Shown: piece by piece, positions 36,016 to 45,335 of the stretch
Position numbering within the stretch: position 1 is the stretch's first letter
How the letters are laid out: each line of letters opens with the position of its first letter
DNA from: Ornithinibacillus massiliensis
GTDB lineage: Bacteria; Bacillota; Bacilli; Bacillales; Amphibacillaceae
DNA length: 64,000 nt
NCBI RefSeq assembly: GCF_018310345.1
Contig: NZ_JAGXBY010000001.1
Location: forward strand, 496,001 to 560,000
Direction of reading: 5' to 3'
Program-made: the position numbers and the translations under genes
The notes under the pieces: generated by a model
What the model saw: the letters and a program-made list of their open reading frames with translations, nothing else
What the model was told of the DNA's origin: nothing
The model's database searches: none

Positions 36016-37026
36016 ATGAATCAATCTAAAATTAAATTGTTTCTTCAGTACATAAAGTTTAAAAAGTTTTATATCGTCCTATTTTTACTCATTACCCTTA
36101 TTTTCTCCTTTGTAATTTATTTATATAACCAATCATTGGAACCGATAATCTATTCTGCCGTACTTTGTTTCTATATCGGAATCGTTGTCTTGGTCATTGG
36201 TTTTGCCAAGTTTTATAAACATTATCACAAGCTTCAGGAACTGCAAAACACTATCACGGTAAAATTGGAACAGCTACCAACACCTCAAGATACGTTGGAG
36301 GCAACATACCAGGAGATCATCCAACTTCTCTATCAAGAAAATATTGATAGTAAGCTTAGAGCGGATAGTAGCCATACCGATTTAATTGAGTATTTTACCC
36401 AATGGACCCATCAAATTAAAACACCAATTGCGGCCATGCGGCTTATCTTACAGACAGAGGAAATGGAGCATCACCAAGAATTATCAATGGAGCTAGTTAA
36501 AATAGAACAATATGTGGAATTTGTATTACAATACCTCCGCTTGGATACAATGTCCTCTGATTTAGAGCTGAGAGAATATAGCTTGGATGATATCGTAAAG
36601 CAGGCCGTTCGGAAAAATGCAAAGCTGTTTATTCGAAAGAAGATTAGCTTACACTTCGATGACCTGAACTGTCACGTTCTAACAGATGAAAAGTGGCTTC
36701 TCTTTGTCATTGAGCAAATTCTATCGAATGCCCTGAAGTATACTAAGGAAGGTTCTGTTTCCATTTATATGGATCCTAACGAAGAAAAAACGCTCGTAAT
36801 ACAAGATACTGGAATTGGGATTCGGGCAGAGGACCTACCGCGAGTGTTTGATAGAGGCTTTACCGGCTTCAATGGTAGGATGTTTAAGAAGTCTACGGGA
36901 CTTGGACTATACATGTGTAAGCAAATTACAAGCAAACTCTCCCACCAAATGAAAATGGAGTCAGAAATTGGACAAGGTACCAAAGTGTCCATAGATTTAA
37001 AAACCACTAATATTGAAATAGAATAG
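36016..37026 (+). CDS. bceS: BceS-type intramembrane-sensing histidine kinase
   Basis: This 336-residue kinase has two N-terminal transmembrane helices (about 17-35 and 42-64) with almost no extracellular loop, the hallmark of BceS kinases that sense through the BceAB transporter. The phospho-acceptor His is in QWTHQIKTPIAAMRL, the N box in EQILSNALKYT and the G boxes in DTGIGIRAEDLPRVFDRG and TGLGLYMCK. It is coupled to bceR. Confidence 0.92.
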   Translation: MNQSKIKLFLQYIKFKKFYIVLFLLITLIFSFVIYLYNQSLEPIIYSAVLCFYIGIVVLVIGFAKFYKHYHKLQELQNTITVKLEQLPTPQDTLEATYQEIIQLLYQENIDSKLRADSSHTDLIEYFTQWTHQIKTPIAAMRLILQTEEMEHHQELSMELVKIEQYVEFVLQYLRLDTMSSDLELREYSLDDIVKQAVRKNAKLFIRKKISLHFDDLNCHVLTDEKWLLFVIEQILSNALKYTKEGSVSIYMDPNEEKTLVIQDTGIGIRAEDLPRVFDRGFTGFNGRMFKKSTGLGLYMCKQITSKLSHQMKMESEIGQGTKVSIDLKTTNIEIE

Positions 37027-37051
37027 TAACCTTACATTATCGTAAGGTTAC
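37026..37051. promoter_or_regulatory. inverted repeat containing a BceR-like box, upstream of bceA
   Basis: GTAACCTTAC-ATTATC-GTAAGGTTAC has perfect 10-bp arms directly after the bceS stop. Its centre, TTACATTATCGTAA, matches the published BceR box TNACA-N4-TGTAA with one mismatch. A TATACT -10 at 37100-37105 lies downstream, with a weak -35, as expected for an activated promoter. There is no T tract, so a terminator is less likely. Confidence 0.55.
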
Positions 37052-37137
37052 TACCAGAATTGTAAGCAAAAGCGATGTCTAACGCGGTTTGATGGTTGGT
37101 ATACTGAACATGAAATAAGACGTGGAGGTAATAAGAA

Positions 37138-37905
37138 ATGACGATACTTGAAGTGAATAATGTAAAGAAAGTGTATACGACACGTTTCGGTGGTAATCAT
37201 GTTCAGGCACTAACAGATGTATCCTTTTCCGTTGAGGAGGGGGAATATGTGGCAATCATGGGGGAGTCAGGATCAGGAAAAACGACCCTATTAAATATCC
37301 TGGCTGCTTTAGATAAGCCGACAAGCGGGAATGTGCTATTAGAAGGCAAAAGCATTCTTACTATCAAAGATAAACAACTATCCTCATTTAGACGAGGGAA
37401 TCTTGGTTTTGTGTTTCAAGATTTTAATCTACTGGATACATTCACCATACAAGACAATATATTCTTACCTTTAGTCTTGTCTGGTAAATCATATAAGGAG
37501 ATGCGCAGTCGTATAGCACCACTTGCTCAAAAGCTTCGGATCACCAAAATATTAGAAAAGTATCCATATGAAGTGTCTGGAGGGCAAAAGCAACGAGCAG
37601 CAGTAGCCAGAGCTTTAATTACCAATCCAAAGCTAATCTTAGCCGATGAGCCAACAGGGGCACTCGATTCACGTGCATCGGATGATTTACTGAAAATGTT
37701 TACTACTATTAATGATGAAGGACAAACTGTGCTTATGGTAACCCATAGTACGAAAGCGGCAAGTCATGCAAAACGAGTTCTTTTTATAAAAGATGGTACC
37801 GTATTTCACCAAATTTATAAAGGGTCGTTAACGAACGAGGAAATGTATCAAAAAATATCAGATGCCCTCCATGTTATCACTACAGGCGGTGTGGAATATG
37901 AGTAG
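37138..37905 (+). CDS. bceA: BceA-type ABC transporter ATP-binding protein
   Basis: This 255-residue MacB-like ATPase has Walker A GESGSGKTT, the Q-loop VFQDFNLLDTFT, the signature VSGGQKQRAAVARAL, Walker B LILADEPTGALDS and the H-loop VTHS. It is the energising subunit of the BceAB target-protection transporter. It overlaps bceB by 8 bp and has its own candidate promoter, which is separate from bceRS as in B. subtilis. Confidence 0.93.
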   Translation: MTILEVNNVKKVYTTRFGGNHVQALTDVSFSVEEGEYVAIMGESGSGKTTLLNILAALDKPTSGNVLLEGKSILTIKDKQLSSFRRGNLGFVFQDFNLLDTFTIQDNIFLPLVLSGKSYKEMRSRIAPLAQKLRITKILEKYPYEVSGGQKQRAAVARALITNPKLILADEPTGALDSRASDDLLKMFTTINDEGQTVLMVTHSTKAASHAKRVLFIKDGTVFHQIYKGSLTNEEMYQKISDALHVITTGGVEYE

Positions 37906-39862
37906 ATTTTTCTATCCAACGTTAGCATGGAATAATTTGAAGAAGAATAGAAAAACATATATTCCGTATATCCTAACCTGTATTGGCACTATTGCGATGT
38001 TTTACATGATGGTTTTTATAAGTGGGAACCAGGGGTTAGAAGAAATACCGGGAGTAGAGGTTCTCCAATTATTGCTCACTTTAGGTAGTTATATTATTGG
38101 CATATTCTCGGTGACTTTTCTATTTTATACAAATAGCTTTATTACGAAACAACGACAAAAAGAGTTTGGCCTCTATAATATTCTAGGGATGGAGAAAAAA
38201 CATATTGCAAAAATGATTACTTGGGAGGCTTTCTATGTAGCTATATTAAGTCTAGTAGTAGGTTTAATAACAGGAATTGTGGTCAGCAGATTAATGTTTT
38301 TATTACTTATGAAGCTATTAACCTTTGAAATACCGTTTACCACAGTAATCTCTATGCAACCATTACTTATTACGGTCATTCTTTTTAGTGTGATATTTTT
38401 GCTAACCTTGTTAAACAACTTAAGGCATATTCACTTGTCTAAGCCAATTGAGCTACTTAAGGGAGGAGAAGTTGGCGAGAAAGAGCCAAAGACAAAGTGG
38501 TTAATCGTACTAATAGGCATTATCGCACTATCAACTGGATACTATATTGCTTTAGCGACCGAGTCACCTTTAGCTGCTCTTAACAAATTCTTTCTAGCTG
38601 TATTACTCGTTATTATTGCAACGTATGCTTTATTTACTGCAGGTACTATAGCATTATTCAAAATGCTTCGGAAGAACAAGTCGTTCTATTACAAGACAAA
38701 CCACTTTATTAGTGTTTCTGGAATGATTTATCGAATGAAACAAAATGCGGTTGGACTGGCAAACATTTGCGTACTATCTACGATGGTTCTTGTTATGTTA
38801 TCGTCAACGGTTTGCCTATATATCGGGATGGAGGAGTTAATTAAAAATCGTTATCCAAAAGAAATTGCGGTTACCGCGTATGATGTTCAACCAGAAGATT
38901 TAGCAGTAATGGAAGAACTCATTCAGGAAGGGGCAAATGATCTTGCACTAACAATTGAAAAACCACATTACTATTACTATAAGGAACTTCAAGTAATCAA
39001 AAATGGTAATGAATTCGTAAGTGGGGCTGGAATGGGTTACGGTGCTGACATAGGCATGATAGTCCTCATTCCCTTAAGTGAGTATAATCGGATGGAAAAT
39101 CGTTCAGAGCAATTAGCTGAAGATGAAGTGCTTTTATACACCTTTAGAGGTGAAGAAATCCAAGATTCGATTACGATGTTTGACCAAACGTTTACCATAA
39201 AAGAGCAGTTACCTGATCTACAGGTAGATGGAATTGCTTCAGCCATGATTTTGGATAGCTTTAATTTCGTCATTGTTCCTGATGAAGAAACCATTCGAGA
39301 ACTCGATCCTACTGATGCTGAAGGCTACAACGTATACTATGGGTTCGATGTAGATGGCGACGTAGATAATGAAATTGCCTTACCAGGTCAATTGACTGAG
39401 AAATTAAAAGCTGCAAAAATGGTTGGGCACGCAGAAGGTGCCGAGGAAAGTAAAGAGATATTTTACTCGCTATATGGCGGACTATTTTTCTTAGGGATAT
39501 TCTTAGGTACCCTATTTATCATGGCGACTGTATTAATAATTTACTATAAGCAAATCTCGGAAGGATACCAGGATAAGAACCGTTTTGAAATCATGCAAAA
39601 AGTTGGCTTAAGCAAGGATGAAATTAAGAAATCGATTCGCAGTCAAGTATTATTAGTGTTTTTCCTACCGCTAATTGCTGCAGTAGTCCATATTTTATTT
39701 GCTTTCAATGTCATTACGAAATTACTAGAAGCTCTAAATTTAACGAACGTTGGATTATTTGCTATGTGTACAGCTGGTGTTATTATTATTTTTGCTGTAT
39801 TTTATTTACTTGTCTATCTGTTAACGGCAAGAGAATATTATCGCATTGTAAGTAATAATTAA
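37898..39862 (+). CDS. bceB: BceB-type permease
   Basis: The start is ATG 37898 (MSRFFYPTLAWNNL), overlapping the bceA stop; upstream in-frame codons belong to bceA sequence. The 654-residue protein has the BceB layout: about ten transmembrane helices, FtsX-like domains at each end and a large extracellular domain of about 200 residues (around 305-510) between the seventh and eighth helices. The extracellular domain, rich in acidic residues, is where peptide-antibiotic specificity is sensed. A terminator follows 17 bp after the stop. Confidence 0.92.
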   Translation: MSRFFYPTLAWNNLKKNRKTYIPYILTCIGTIAMFYMMVFISGNQGLEEIPGVEVLQLLLTLGSYIIGIFSVTFLFYTNSFITKQRQKEFGLYNILGMEKKHIAKMITWEAFYVAILSLVVGLITGIVVSRLMFLLLMKLLTFEIPFTTVISMQPLLITVILFSVIFLLTLLNNLRHIHLSKPIELLKGGEVGEKEPKTKWLIVLIGIIALSTGYYIALATESPLAALNKFFLAVLLVIIATYALFTAGTIALFKMLRKNKSFYYKTNHFISVSGMIYRMKQNAVGLANICVLSTMVLVMLSSTVCLYIGMEELIKNRYPKEIAVTAYDVQPEDLAVMEELIQEGANDLALTIEKPHYYYYKELQVIKNGNEFVSGAGMGYGADIGMIVLIPLSEYNRMENRSEQLAEDEVLLYTFRGEEIQDSITMFDQTFTIKEQLPDLQVDGIASAMILDSFNFVIVPDEETIRELDPTDAEGYNVYYGFDVDGDVDNEIALPGQLTEKLKAAKMVGHAEGAEESKEIFYSLYGGLFFLGIFLGTLFIMATVLIIYYKQISEGYQDKNRFEIMQKVGLSKDEIKKSIRSQVLLVFFLPLIAAVVHILFAFNVITKLLEALNLTNVGLFAMCTAGVIIIFAVFYLLVYLLTAREYYRIVSNN

Positions 39863-39878
39863 AAATTTTACATGCTTG

Positions 39879-39913
39879 ATACCCTATGGATTAGAAGGTT
39901 CATAGGGTATTTT
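39879..39913 (+). terminator. terminator of bceAB
   Basis: ATACCCTATG and CATAGGGTAT form a perfect 10-bp stem with a 12-nt loop, followed by TTTGG. Confidence 0.8.
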
Positions 39914-40019
39914 GGTTATATGATTTCTAGAAATCTAGCAAGAATAGGATTGCAAAAATTATTAAACTATGATAGGGTAATAATACAATATATTGTGATG
40001 GTTATGTCAAGTAATACCA

Positions 40020-40195
40020 TATATAGTGTCGTGAGTGATGGTGACACACATGTCTTAATAGGGAATCTAGTGAAAGTCTAGAGCTGTCCCCGCAACTGTA
40101 AGTGCCGACGAACAAGATATCCACTATATCGATTCATGGAAAGATATGGGAAGGACTTTAGTAGAATGAAGCGCAAGCCAGGAGACCTGCCATTA
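40020..40195 (+). promoter_or_regulatory. cobalamin (AdoCbl) riboswitch of the ribonucleotide reductase operon
   Basis: The core elements of the B12 riboswitch are plain: GGGAATCTAGTGAAAG, then GCTGTCCCCGCAACTGTAAG with the downstream GCCGACGA, and the 3' GCAAGCCAGGAGACCTGCC of the closing region. It precedes the nrd operon and is followed by a terminator right before the gene, so cobalamin should switch transcription off. The ends are approximate. Confidence 0.93.
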
Positions 40196-40283
40196 ACTTA
40201 TAGTTTCATTTTCTTCGGGTTGAAAGAGCATGAGACGATGGATTAAATACATCAATTTGTATGGATTCTGTCGTTTTTTCTAT

Positions 40284-40313
40284 GCCGTTCATCCCTTGGG
40301 TGAGCGGTTTTTA
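40284..40313 (+). terminator. riboswitch-controlled terminator before nrdE
   Basis: GCCGTTCATCCC and GGGTGAGCGG form a stem with a TT loop and a run of five T residues, ending about 10 bp before the AGGAGG of nrdE. A second, weaker T-tailed stem (ACGA/TCGT, about 40236-40279) lies just upstream and may be the alternative structure. Confidence 0.8.
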
Positions 40314-40335
40314 TTTGATTTATAGGAGGATTATT

Positions 40336-42558
40336 ATGATAACAGTAGAACCAAGTAGTAAAGTGAATCTAGAGCAAGTGGTAGACTTTGCTACAAAACG
40401 TTTAAAAATCAACATATCTGAATTCGATGTAACCGTTCCTGATGACTATTCGGCTGATAAAGCGATGGATGTACTCATCAGAAGAGCGTTAGAAAATATT
40501 GATGAAGCCAATCCGGATTGGACTTTTGTAGCTAGTAGACTATACTTACAAAAGTTATACTACAATGCAGCTAAAAACCGTCAATATAGTCCTTCCTTAA
40601 AATATGGAGATTTTTATCAACTCCTAGAAATGCTGATACAAGAAGGAATCTATACACCGAGCTTACTGGAAAAGTATACGAAAGATGAAATTATTACATT
40701 AGCCGGGAATATAGATTACGAAAAAGACTTACAATTTACGTATTTAGGTTTATATACACTTGCAAATCGTTACTTAGCAACAGATCATGATAAGAATACA
40801 TATGAATTACCACAAGAGCGTTGGATGGTAATCGCGATGCATTTGATGCAGGATGAAGATAAAAGTAAACGCTTGGATCTTGTACTGGAAGCATATTGGG
40901 CATTAAGTAATTTATATATGACGGTTGCTACGCCAACTCTTGCGAATGCTGGTAAAACACACGGGCAATTATCAAGCTGTTTTATTGATACGGTTGATGA
41001 TAGTCTGCAATCGATTTACGACAGTAATACCGATATTGCCAAGCTTTCCAAAAATGGTGGCGGAATCGGTGTATATATGGGGAAAATCCGTGCTAGAGGA
41101 AGCTCGATTAAAGGGTTTAAAGGAATGTCTAGTGGTGTTGTCCCATGGATAAAGCAATTAAATAATACCGCAGTGAGTGTGGATCAGCTTGGTACGCGAA
41201 AAGGAGCTATCGCTGTCTACCTAGATGTTTGGCATATGGATATTGAGGCGTTCTTAGATCTGAAATTAAACAACGGGGACGACCGCATGCGGGCACATGA
41301 TATTTTCACTGGTGTTTGTTTACCTGATTTATTCATGGAGCAGGTAGAAGCACGTGGGGACTGGTATTTATTTGATCCACACGAGGTTCGGGAGGTAATG
41401 GGATATTCCTTAGAAGATTTCTATGACGAGGAAAAAGGTAATGGTACATGGCGAACAAAATATGAAGAATGTGTTCAAAATGATCAGCTTACCAAAAAGA
41501 AAGTACCTGCAATCTCGATTATGAAGCGAATTATGATGGTTCAGCTAGAATCAGGCACACCATTTATGTTTTACCGTGATGAAGTAAATCGTCAAAACAG
41601 CAATAATCATAATGGTATCATTTATTGTTCTAATCTATGTACGGAAATTACGCAAAACCAATCACCAACAGAATTTCTAGAAGAATTTACCGATGAGAAT
41701 GGCTATTTAATCAAGCGTTATCGACCAGGTGATTTTGTTGTATGTAATTTAAGTTCAATCAACTTAGGGAAGGCCGTCCCGGATCAAGTACTAGAGCGAC
41801 TTATTAAAATTCAAGTACGGATGCTTGATAACGTTATTGACATTAATACATTGCCGCTTCTACAGACACAAGCAACAAATCAGAAGTATCGTGCTATAGG
41901 TCTAGGGACCTTTGGTTGGCATCACCTATTAGCGAAAAAGCATATTGCCTGGGAATCCGAGGAAGCAGTACAGCTAGCTGATGAACTTTATGAACAAATT
42001 GCTTTCTTAACGATTAGAAGCAGTATGGAATTAAGTGAGGAAAAAGGAAGTTATCCTGCATATGCTGGTAGTAAATGGAGTACAGGAGCTTATTTTGATG
42101 AAAAAGGCTATGTGAGCGAAGAATGGCAGGAATTAAAATCTTCTGTCATGAAAAATGGTATTCGTAATGGTTATCTCATGGCAGTCGCACCGAACTCTAC
42201 GACCGCATTAATTGCTGGGTCTACAGCAAGCATCGACCCAATTTTTAAGCCATTTTATTATGAGGAGAAAAAGGACTTTAAAATACCGATGACGGCACCG
42301 GAATTAGATCATCGCACATATGATGTGTACCGTCGTTCCGCTTATATCGTTGACCAACGTTGGTCTGTTAAGCAAAATGCTGCACGTCAGAAGCATATAG
42401 ATCAAAGTATCTCCTTTAATCTATATGTTCCAAATACTATCCGTGCTAGTATACTACTTGATTTACATCTTCAAGCATGGAGAGAAGGATTAAAGACGAC
42501 CTATTATGTTAGATCGACATCCAATGATGTGGAAGAATGTGAGTGGTGTTCAAGTTGA
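40336..42558 (+). CDS. nrdE: class I ribonucleoside-diphosphate reductase alpha subunit
   Basis: The 740-residue catalytic subunit reduces ribonucleoside diphosphates. The start is ATG 40336 behind TAGGAGGA; an in-frame ATG at 40261 lies inside the riboswitch terminator and is not used. There is no N-terminal ATP cone, as in NrdE-type enzymes. Redox-active Cys lies in HGQLSSCF, the catalytic Cys and Glu in SNLCTEI, the radical-transfer tyrosines in KTTYYVRST and the C-terminal cysteines in CEWCSS. It overlaps the flavodoxin gene by 4 bp (TTGA). Confidence 0.92.
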   Translation: MITVEPSSKVNLEQVVDFATKRLKINISEFDVTVPDDYSADKAMDVLIRRALENIDEANPDWTFVASRLYLQKLYYNAAKNRQYSPSLKYGDFYQLLEMLIQEGIYTPSLLEKYTKDEIITLAGNIDYEKDLQFTYLGLYTLANRYLATDHDKNTYELPQERWMVIAMHLMQDEDKSKRLDLVLEAYWALSNLYMTVATPTLANAGKTHGQLSSCFIDTVDDSLQSIYDSNTDIAKLSKNGGGIGVYMGKIRARGSSIKGFKGMSSGVVPWIKQLNNTAVSVDQLGTRKGAIAVYLDVWHMDIEAFLDLKLNNGDDRMRAHDIFTGVCLPDLFMEQVEARGDWYLFDPHEVREVMGYSLEDFYDEEKGNGTWRTKYEECVQNDQLTKKKVPAISIMKRIMMVQLESGTPFMFYRDEVNRQNSNNHNGIIYCSNLCTEITQNQSPTEFLEEFTDENGYLIKRYRPGDFVVCNLSSINLGKAVPDQVLERLIKIQVRMLDNVIDINTLPLLQTQATNQKYRAIGLGTFGWHHLLAKKHIAWESEEAVQLADELYEQIAFLTIRSSMELSEEKGSYPAYAGSKWSTGAYFDEKGYVSEEWQELKSSVMKNGIRNGYLMAVAPNSTTALIAGSTASIDPIFKPFYYEEKKDFKIPMTAPELDHRTYDVYRRSAYIVDQRWSVKQNAARQKHIDQSISFNLYVPNTIRASILLDLHLQAWREGLKTTYYVRSTSNDVEECEWCSS

Positions 42559-42980
42559 GAATGTTAATAGCATACTTATCCTATAGTGGTAACACAGAAG
42601 AAACAGCAGAATTGATTCAGAAGAAGCTTATAGCTAAGGGAGCATCGGTGGAAATGCATCGGATTGGCATTGATCCACCGATCAACCCAAGTCACTATGA
42701 TGTCATGTTTATGGGGACCTTCACTTGGGATAATGGGAGTACGCCAGATGAGGTAAAAGACTTTGTGTTAGAAATAGGCTATAAACCGGATAATATGGCG
42801 GTGTTTGGAACAGGCGATACACAGTTTCCGTTCTTCTGCCAAGCTGTTGATAGACTAACACGATTTTACGAAAGCAAGTGGCAAGGGTTAAAAATAGAGC
42901 AATCACCTAGAGGTTCACAGGAAATCAAAATTGACCGTTGGCTGGAAGGAGTTTTACAGTATGTCAGACGTATTGCTTGA
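42555..42980 (+). CDS. flavodoxin embedded in the ribonucleotide reductase operon
   Basis: This protein of about 140 residues is flavodoxin-like. The FMN phosphate loop is YSGNTEETAELI and the ring-binding loops are GTFTWDNGSTPDE and GTGDTQFPFFCQA. It is a typical short-chain flavodoxin, not a standard NrdI, which is shorter in its loops. In this position it probably supplies electrons for cofactor assembly or repair of NrdF. The start is uncertain: TTG 42555 overlaps the nrdE stop, and ATG 42561 is also possible. The 3' end overlaps nrdF by 20 bp. Confidence 0.85.
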   Translation: MRMLIAYLSYSGNTEETAELIQKKLIAKGASVEMHRIGIDPPINPSHYDVMFMGTFTWDNGSTPDEVKDFVLEIGYKPDNMAVFGTGDTQFPFFCQAVDRLTRFYESKWQGLKIEQSPRGSQEIKIDRWLEGVLQYVRRIA

Positions 42981-44004
42981 GAAAGCAAAAACAATGGAGC
43001 CGCGTAATCCGAATAAGGCGACCAAAGTATTCGGTGGCAAATCCAGTGGCATCCTCAATTGGAATGATATTAAGTATCCACATTGGTATAAAATGTACAA
43101 GCGGTTAGTAGGGAATTACTGGCAAGCAGATGAAATTAATATGTTTTCTGATGTAAAGCAATTTCCGATGTTAACAGAAGCAGAACAAGATGCTTACTTA
43201 AAAGTAATTGGTCTGTTATCTACCTTGGATGCCCCGCAAACAAGGACAGCATTGTTATTATCCTTATATGCAACAGATCCATCTGTACAGTCCATTTTAG
43301 CTGTGATTTCACAGCAAGAAGCGGTTCATAATGAAAGCTATTCTTATGTGCTTTCTTCGGTTGTGACACTGAAAGAACAGAATGAAGCATTCGAATTAGG
43401 AAGAAAGAATCCAATTTTATTAAAACGAAATGAACGGTTAATTACAGGCTATAATGAATTTGTAGAGAATCCAACTGTGGAAAATATATTGAAGACATTA
43501 GTGTACACATCGCTCTTAGAGGGATTATTCTTCTACTCAGGCTTTGCCTTTTTCTATCATCTTGCAAGGGAGAATAAGATGGTAGGAACGTCGACGATGA
43601 TTAGCTATATAAATCGAGACGAGCTAGAACATGGCAAATTTATCTCGGAGCTTTTCCGGGCAACACTAGCGGAGTACCCAGAGCATAATAATAAAGACTT
43701 CATTGATTGGGTATATCAAGAATTTAAAGTCGCAGTGGATATGGAAATGGAATGGTCGAACTATGTCCTTTCCGATGTGGATGGCATGGACTTGAATCAA
43801 ATGCAAGGCTATATCCAATACCGTGCCAATAAGATGCTACGACTACTTGGGTTAAGCGAAATATATCCAGATAATGTGGAAAACCCAATGAAGTGGATTC
43901 GTGCATATGTAGATAATATTGATGGGACAAAAACCGATTTCTTTGAGCAGAAATCAAGACAGTACACGAAAACAAGTGATTTAAATGGGTTTGATGATCT
44001 GTAA
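42961..44004 (+). CDS. nrdF: class I ribonucleoside-diphosphate reductase beta subunit
   Basis: ATG 42961 lies 9 nt after AAGGAG, within the end of the flavodoxin gene, giving 347 residues. The full metal site and radical are present: D90, E120, H123, the tyrosyl-radical Tyr127 four residues after H123 (EAVHNESY), E187, E221 and H224. This is therefore a conventional tyrosyl-radical beta subunit (Fe2 or Mn2), not one of the Tyr-less variants. Confidence 0.93.
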   Translation: MSDVLLEKAKTMEPRNPNKATKVFGGKSSGILNWNDIKYPHWYKMYKRLVGNYWQADEINMFSDVKQFPMLTEAEQDAYLKVIGLLSTLDAPQTRTALLLSLYATDPSVQSILAVISQQEAVHNESYSYVLSSVVTLKEQNEAFELGRKNPILLKRNERLITGYNEFVENPTVENILKTLVYTSLLEGLFFYSGFAFFYHLARENKMVGTSTMISYINRDELEHGKFISELFRATLAEYPEHNNKDFIDWVYQEFKVAVDMEMEWSNYVLSDVDGMDLNQMQGYIQYRANKMLRLLGLSEIYPDNVENPMKWIRAYVDNIDGTKTDFFEQKSRQYTKTSDLNGFDDL

Positions 44005-44030
44005 AGGTGAAGGCTTGTTACGTTCCATAC

Positions 44031-44068
44031 AAAAACTCGTACCATGAATGAAGTGGTACGAGTTTTTT
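44031..44068 (+). terminator. terminator of the nrd operon
   Basis: AAAAACTCGTACCA and TGGTACGAGTTTTTT pair around a 9-nt loop. The stem is 14 bp and T-tailed. Confidence 0.9.
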
Positions 44069-44127
44069 AAATTTAATGGTATTGTGTGGGTGTTATCCAC
44101 GCTTTTAACCTCGAGAAATGATAATAA

Positions 44128-44910
44128 TTAAGCTTCAGTAGATACTTCTTTATCCTTATTACCTTTTTTACCGGATACAAACCATCCAATTACAGCTACT
44201 GCTAATAGTACTCCCCAAAACACAAGAGTCCATGCTGTGCTATGTGGGAAATCGTGTGGTAGGATGTGTACTTTATCATGACTTAATGTAATGACAGCAA
44301 GTTTCACCCCAACCCAAGCTACAATTAGATATGCGACCGTTTCTAGACCTGGTCGTTTATCCAATAGTTGGACAAACCAACCAGCTGCGAACTTAATCAA
44401 TACTAATCCGGCAATACCTGCCACTACGACAATAAGGAATTGACCAGTATCCATTCCACCGAAATGACCTAGGCCTGTTTCTGGTAAAACAATCGCTAAC
44501 GCAACAGCAGCAAGAATCGAGTCGATAGCAAATGCTAAGTCAGCTAAACCGATTTTACCTACAGTCGGCCAAAAACCTTTTCCAACCGATTCCTTCTCCA
44601 GATCCTTCTTATCCCCTTTAGGTTTAACGAAATGATCTTGAATCACATGTTTTAAACCTAAATAAATCAAATAAGCGGCACCGATTGCTTGCACTTGCCA
44701 TACATTAGCTATAAAGGATATAGCAAATAATGCAGCAAATCGGAATATGAATGCCATTAAAATACCGTAGTTAATAGCTTTCTTTTTCTGATCTTCTGGT
44801 AAATGTTTTGCGATAACAGCTAATACGAGTGCGTTGTCAGCAGACAAGATCCCTTCTAACCCAATCAAGATTAACAGGGTCCAGGCATACTCTAACCAAA
44901 TTGACTCCAT
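44128..44910 (-). CDS. TerC-family membrane protein, probable manganese exporter
   Basis: This 260-residue protein has about seven membrane helices and the TerC acidic motifs LEGILSADNALVLAVIAKHLP near the N-terminus and DLAFAIDSILAAVAL centrally. Bacillus YkoY/YceF homologues export Mn2+, partly to load secreted enzymes. The upstream Mn2+-sensing riboswitch on the same strand strongly supports that role. ATG 44910 follows GGAAGGGAG. Confidence 0.93.
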   Translation of the reverse strand: MESIWLEYAWTLLILIGLEGILSADNALVLAVIAKHLPEDQKKKAINYGILMAFIFRFAALFAISFIANVWQVQAIGAAYLIYLGLKHVIQDHFVKPKGDKKDLEKESVGKGFWPTVGKIGLADLAFAIDSILAAVALAIVLPETGLGHFGGMDTGQFLIVVVAGIAGLVLIKFAAGWFVQLLDKRPGLETVAYLIVAWVGVKLAVITLSHDKVHILPHDFPHSTAWTLVFWGVLLAVAVIGWFVSGKKGNKDKEVSTEA

Positions 44911-44933
44911 GTTAGTTTTCTCCCTTCCAACAT

Positions 44934-45100
44934 AAAAAATAGAGGCTCAATACCACCTGAAATGGTAAAGGCCTCTAAAAAGAATAGACCTTTACCAAAT
45001 CGGCAAAGGTCTTGCTAACAACACCGAGTTGCCAGAAATGCCGAGAGTATTCAAGATACTCTGAAATGACGACATAACTGTTAAAGCTACTCCCCTTTGA
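44934..45100 (-). promoter_or_regulatory. yybP-ykoY manganese riboswitch with terminator, controlling terC
   Basis: Read on the minus strand, AAAGGGGAGTAGC (about 45098-45086) begins the aptamer, followed by GTCGTCA and the paired AGACCTTTGCC / GGTAAAGGTCT arms. This is the yybP-ykoY consensus. The expression platform is an AGAGGC...GCCTCT hairpin followed by ATTTTTT (44979-44934), an intrinsic terminator. Manganese binding should prevent termination and raise terC expression. Confidence 0.92.
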
Positions 45101-45335
45101 AATTATAAGTTAATTTAATCATTAATTCGAATATATGTCAATACATTATCTAACCATCGGGTGAGTGGCCCTTACCTAACATTAGTTTGAAACGATTACA
45201 TGCTTTTATTCCAAGATGATATTCCTAAATGATGTAAATTATGGAAGGTGTGTTGAGCTTGGATTCGGCGGGGGACGCCCTTCTTCCCTTTGGAAGCTGT
45301 ATGTTTTGTTTCCTATTTGGGGGGGAGCCGTGAAA

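Noticed and set aside
39872..40081. 69-codon frame between bceB and the B12 riboswitch
   Set aside because: It runs through the bceAB terminator and into the riboswitch aptamer, has no ribosome-binding site and no recognisable sequence.
40261..40335. N-terminal extension of nrdE from ATG 40261
   Set aside because: It would translate the riboswitch terminator. ATG 40336 has a strong AGGAGG site and matches the family N-terminus.
42555..42980. Calling the flavodoxin NrdI
   Set aside because: Its loops (TFTWDNGSTPDE and GTGDTQFPFFCQA) are those of ordinary flavodoxins. A NrdI-like role is possible only by position.
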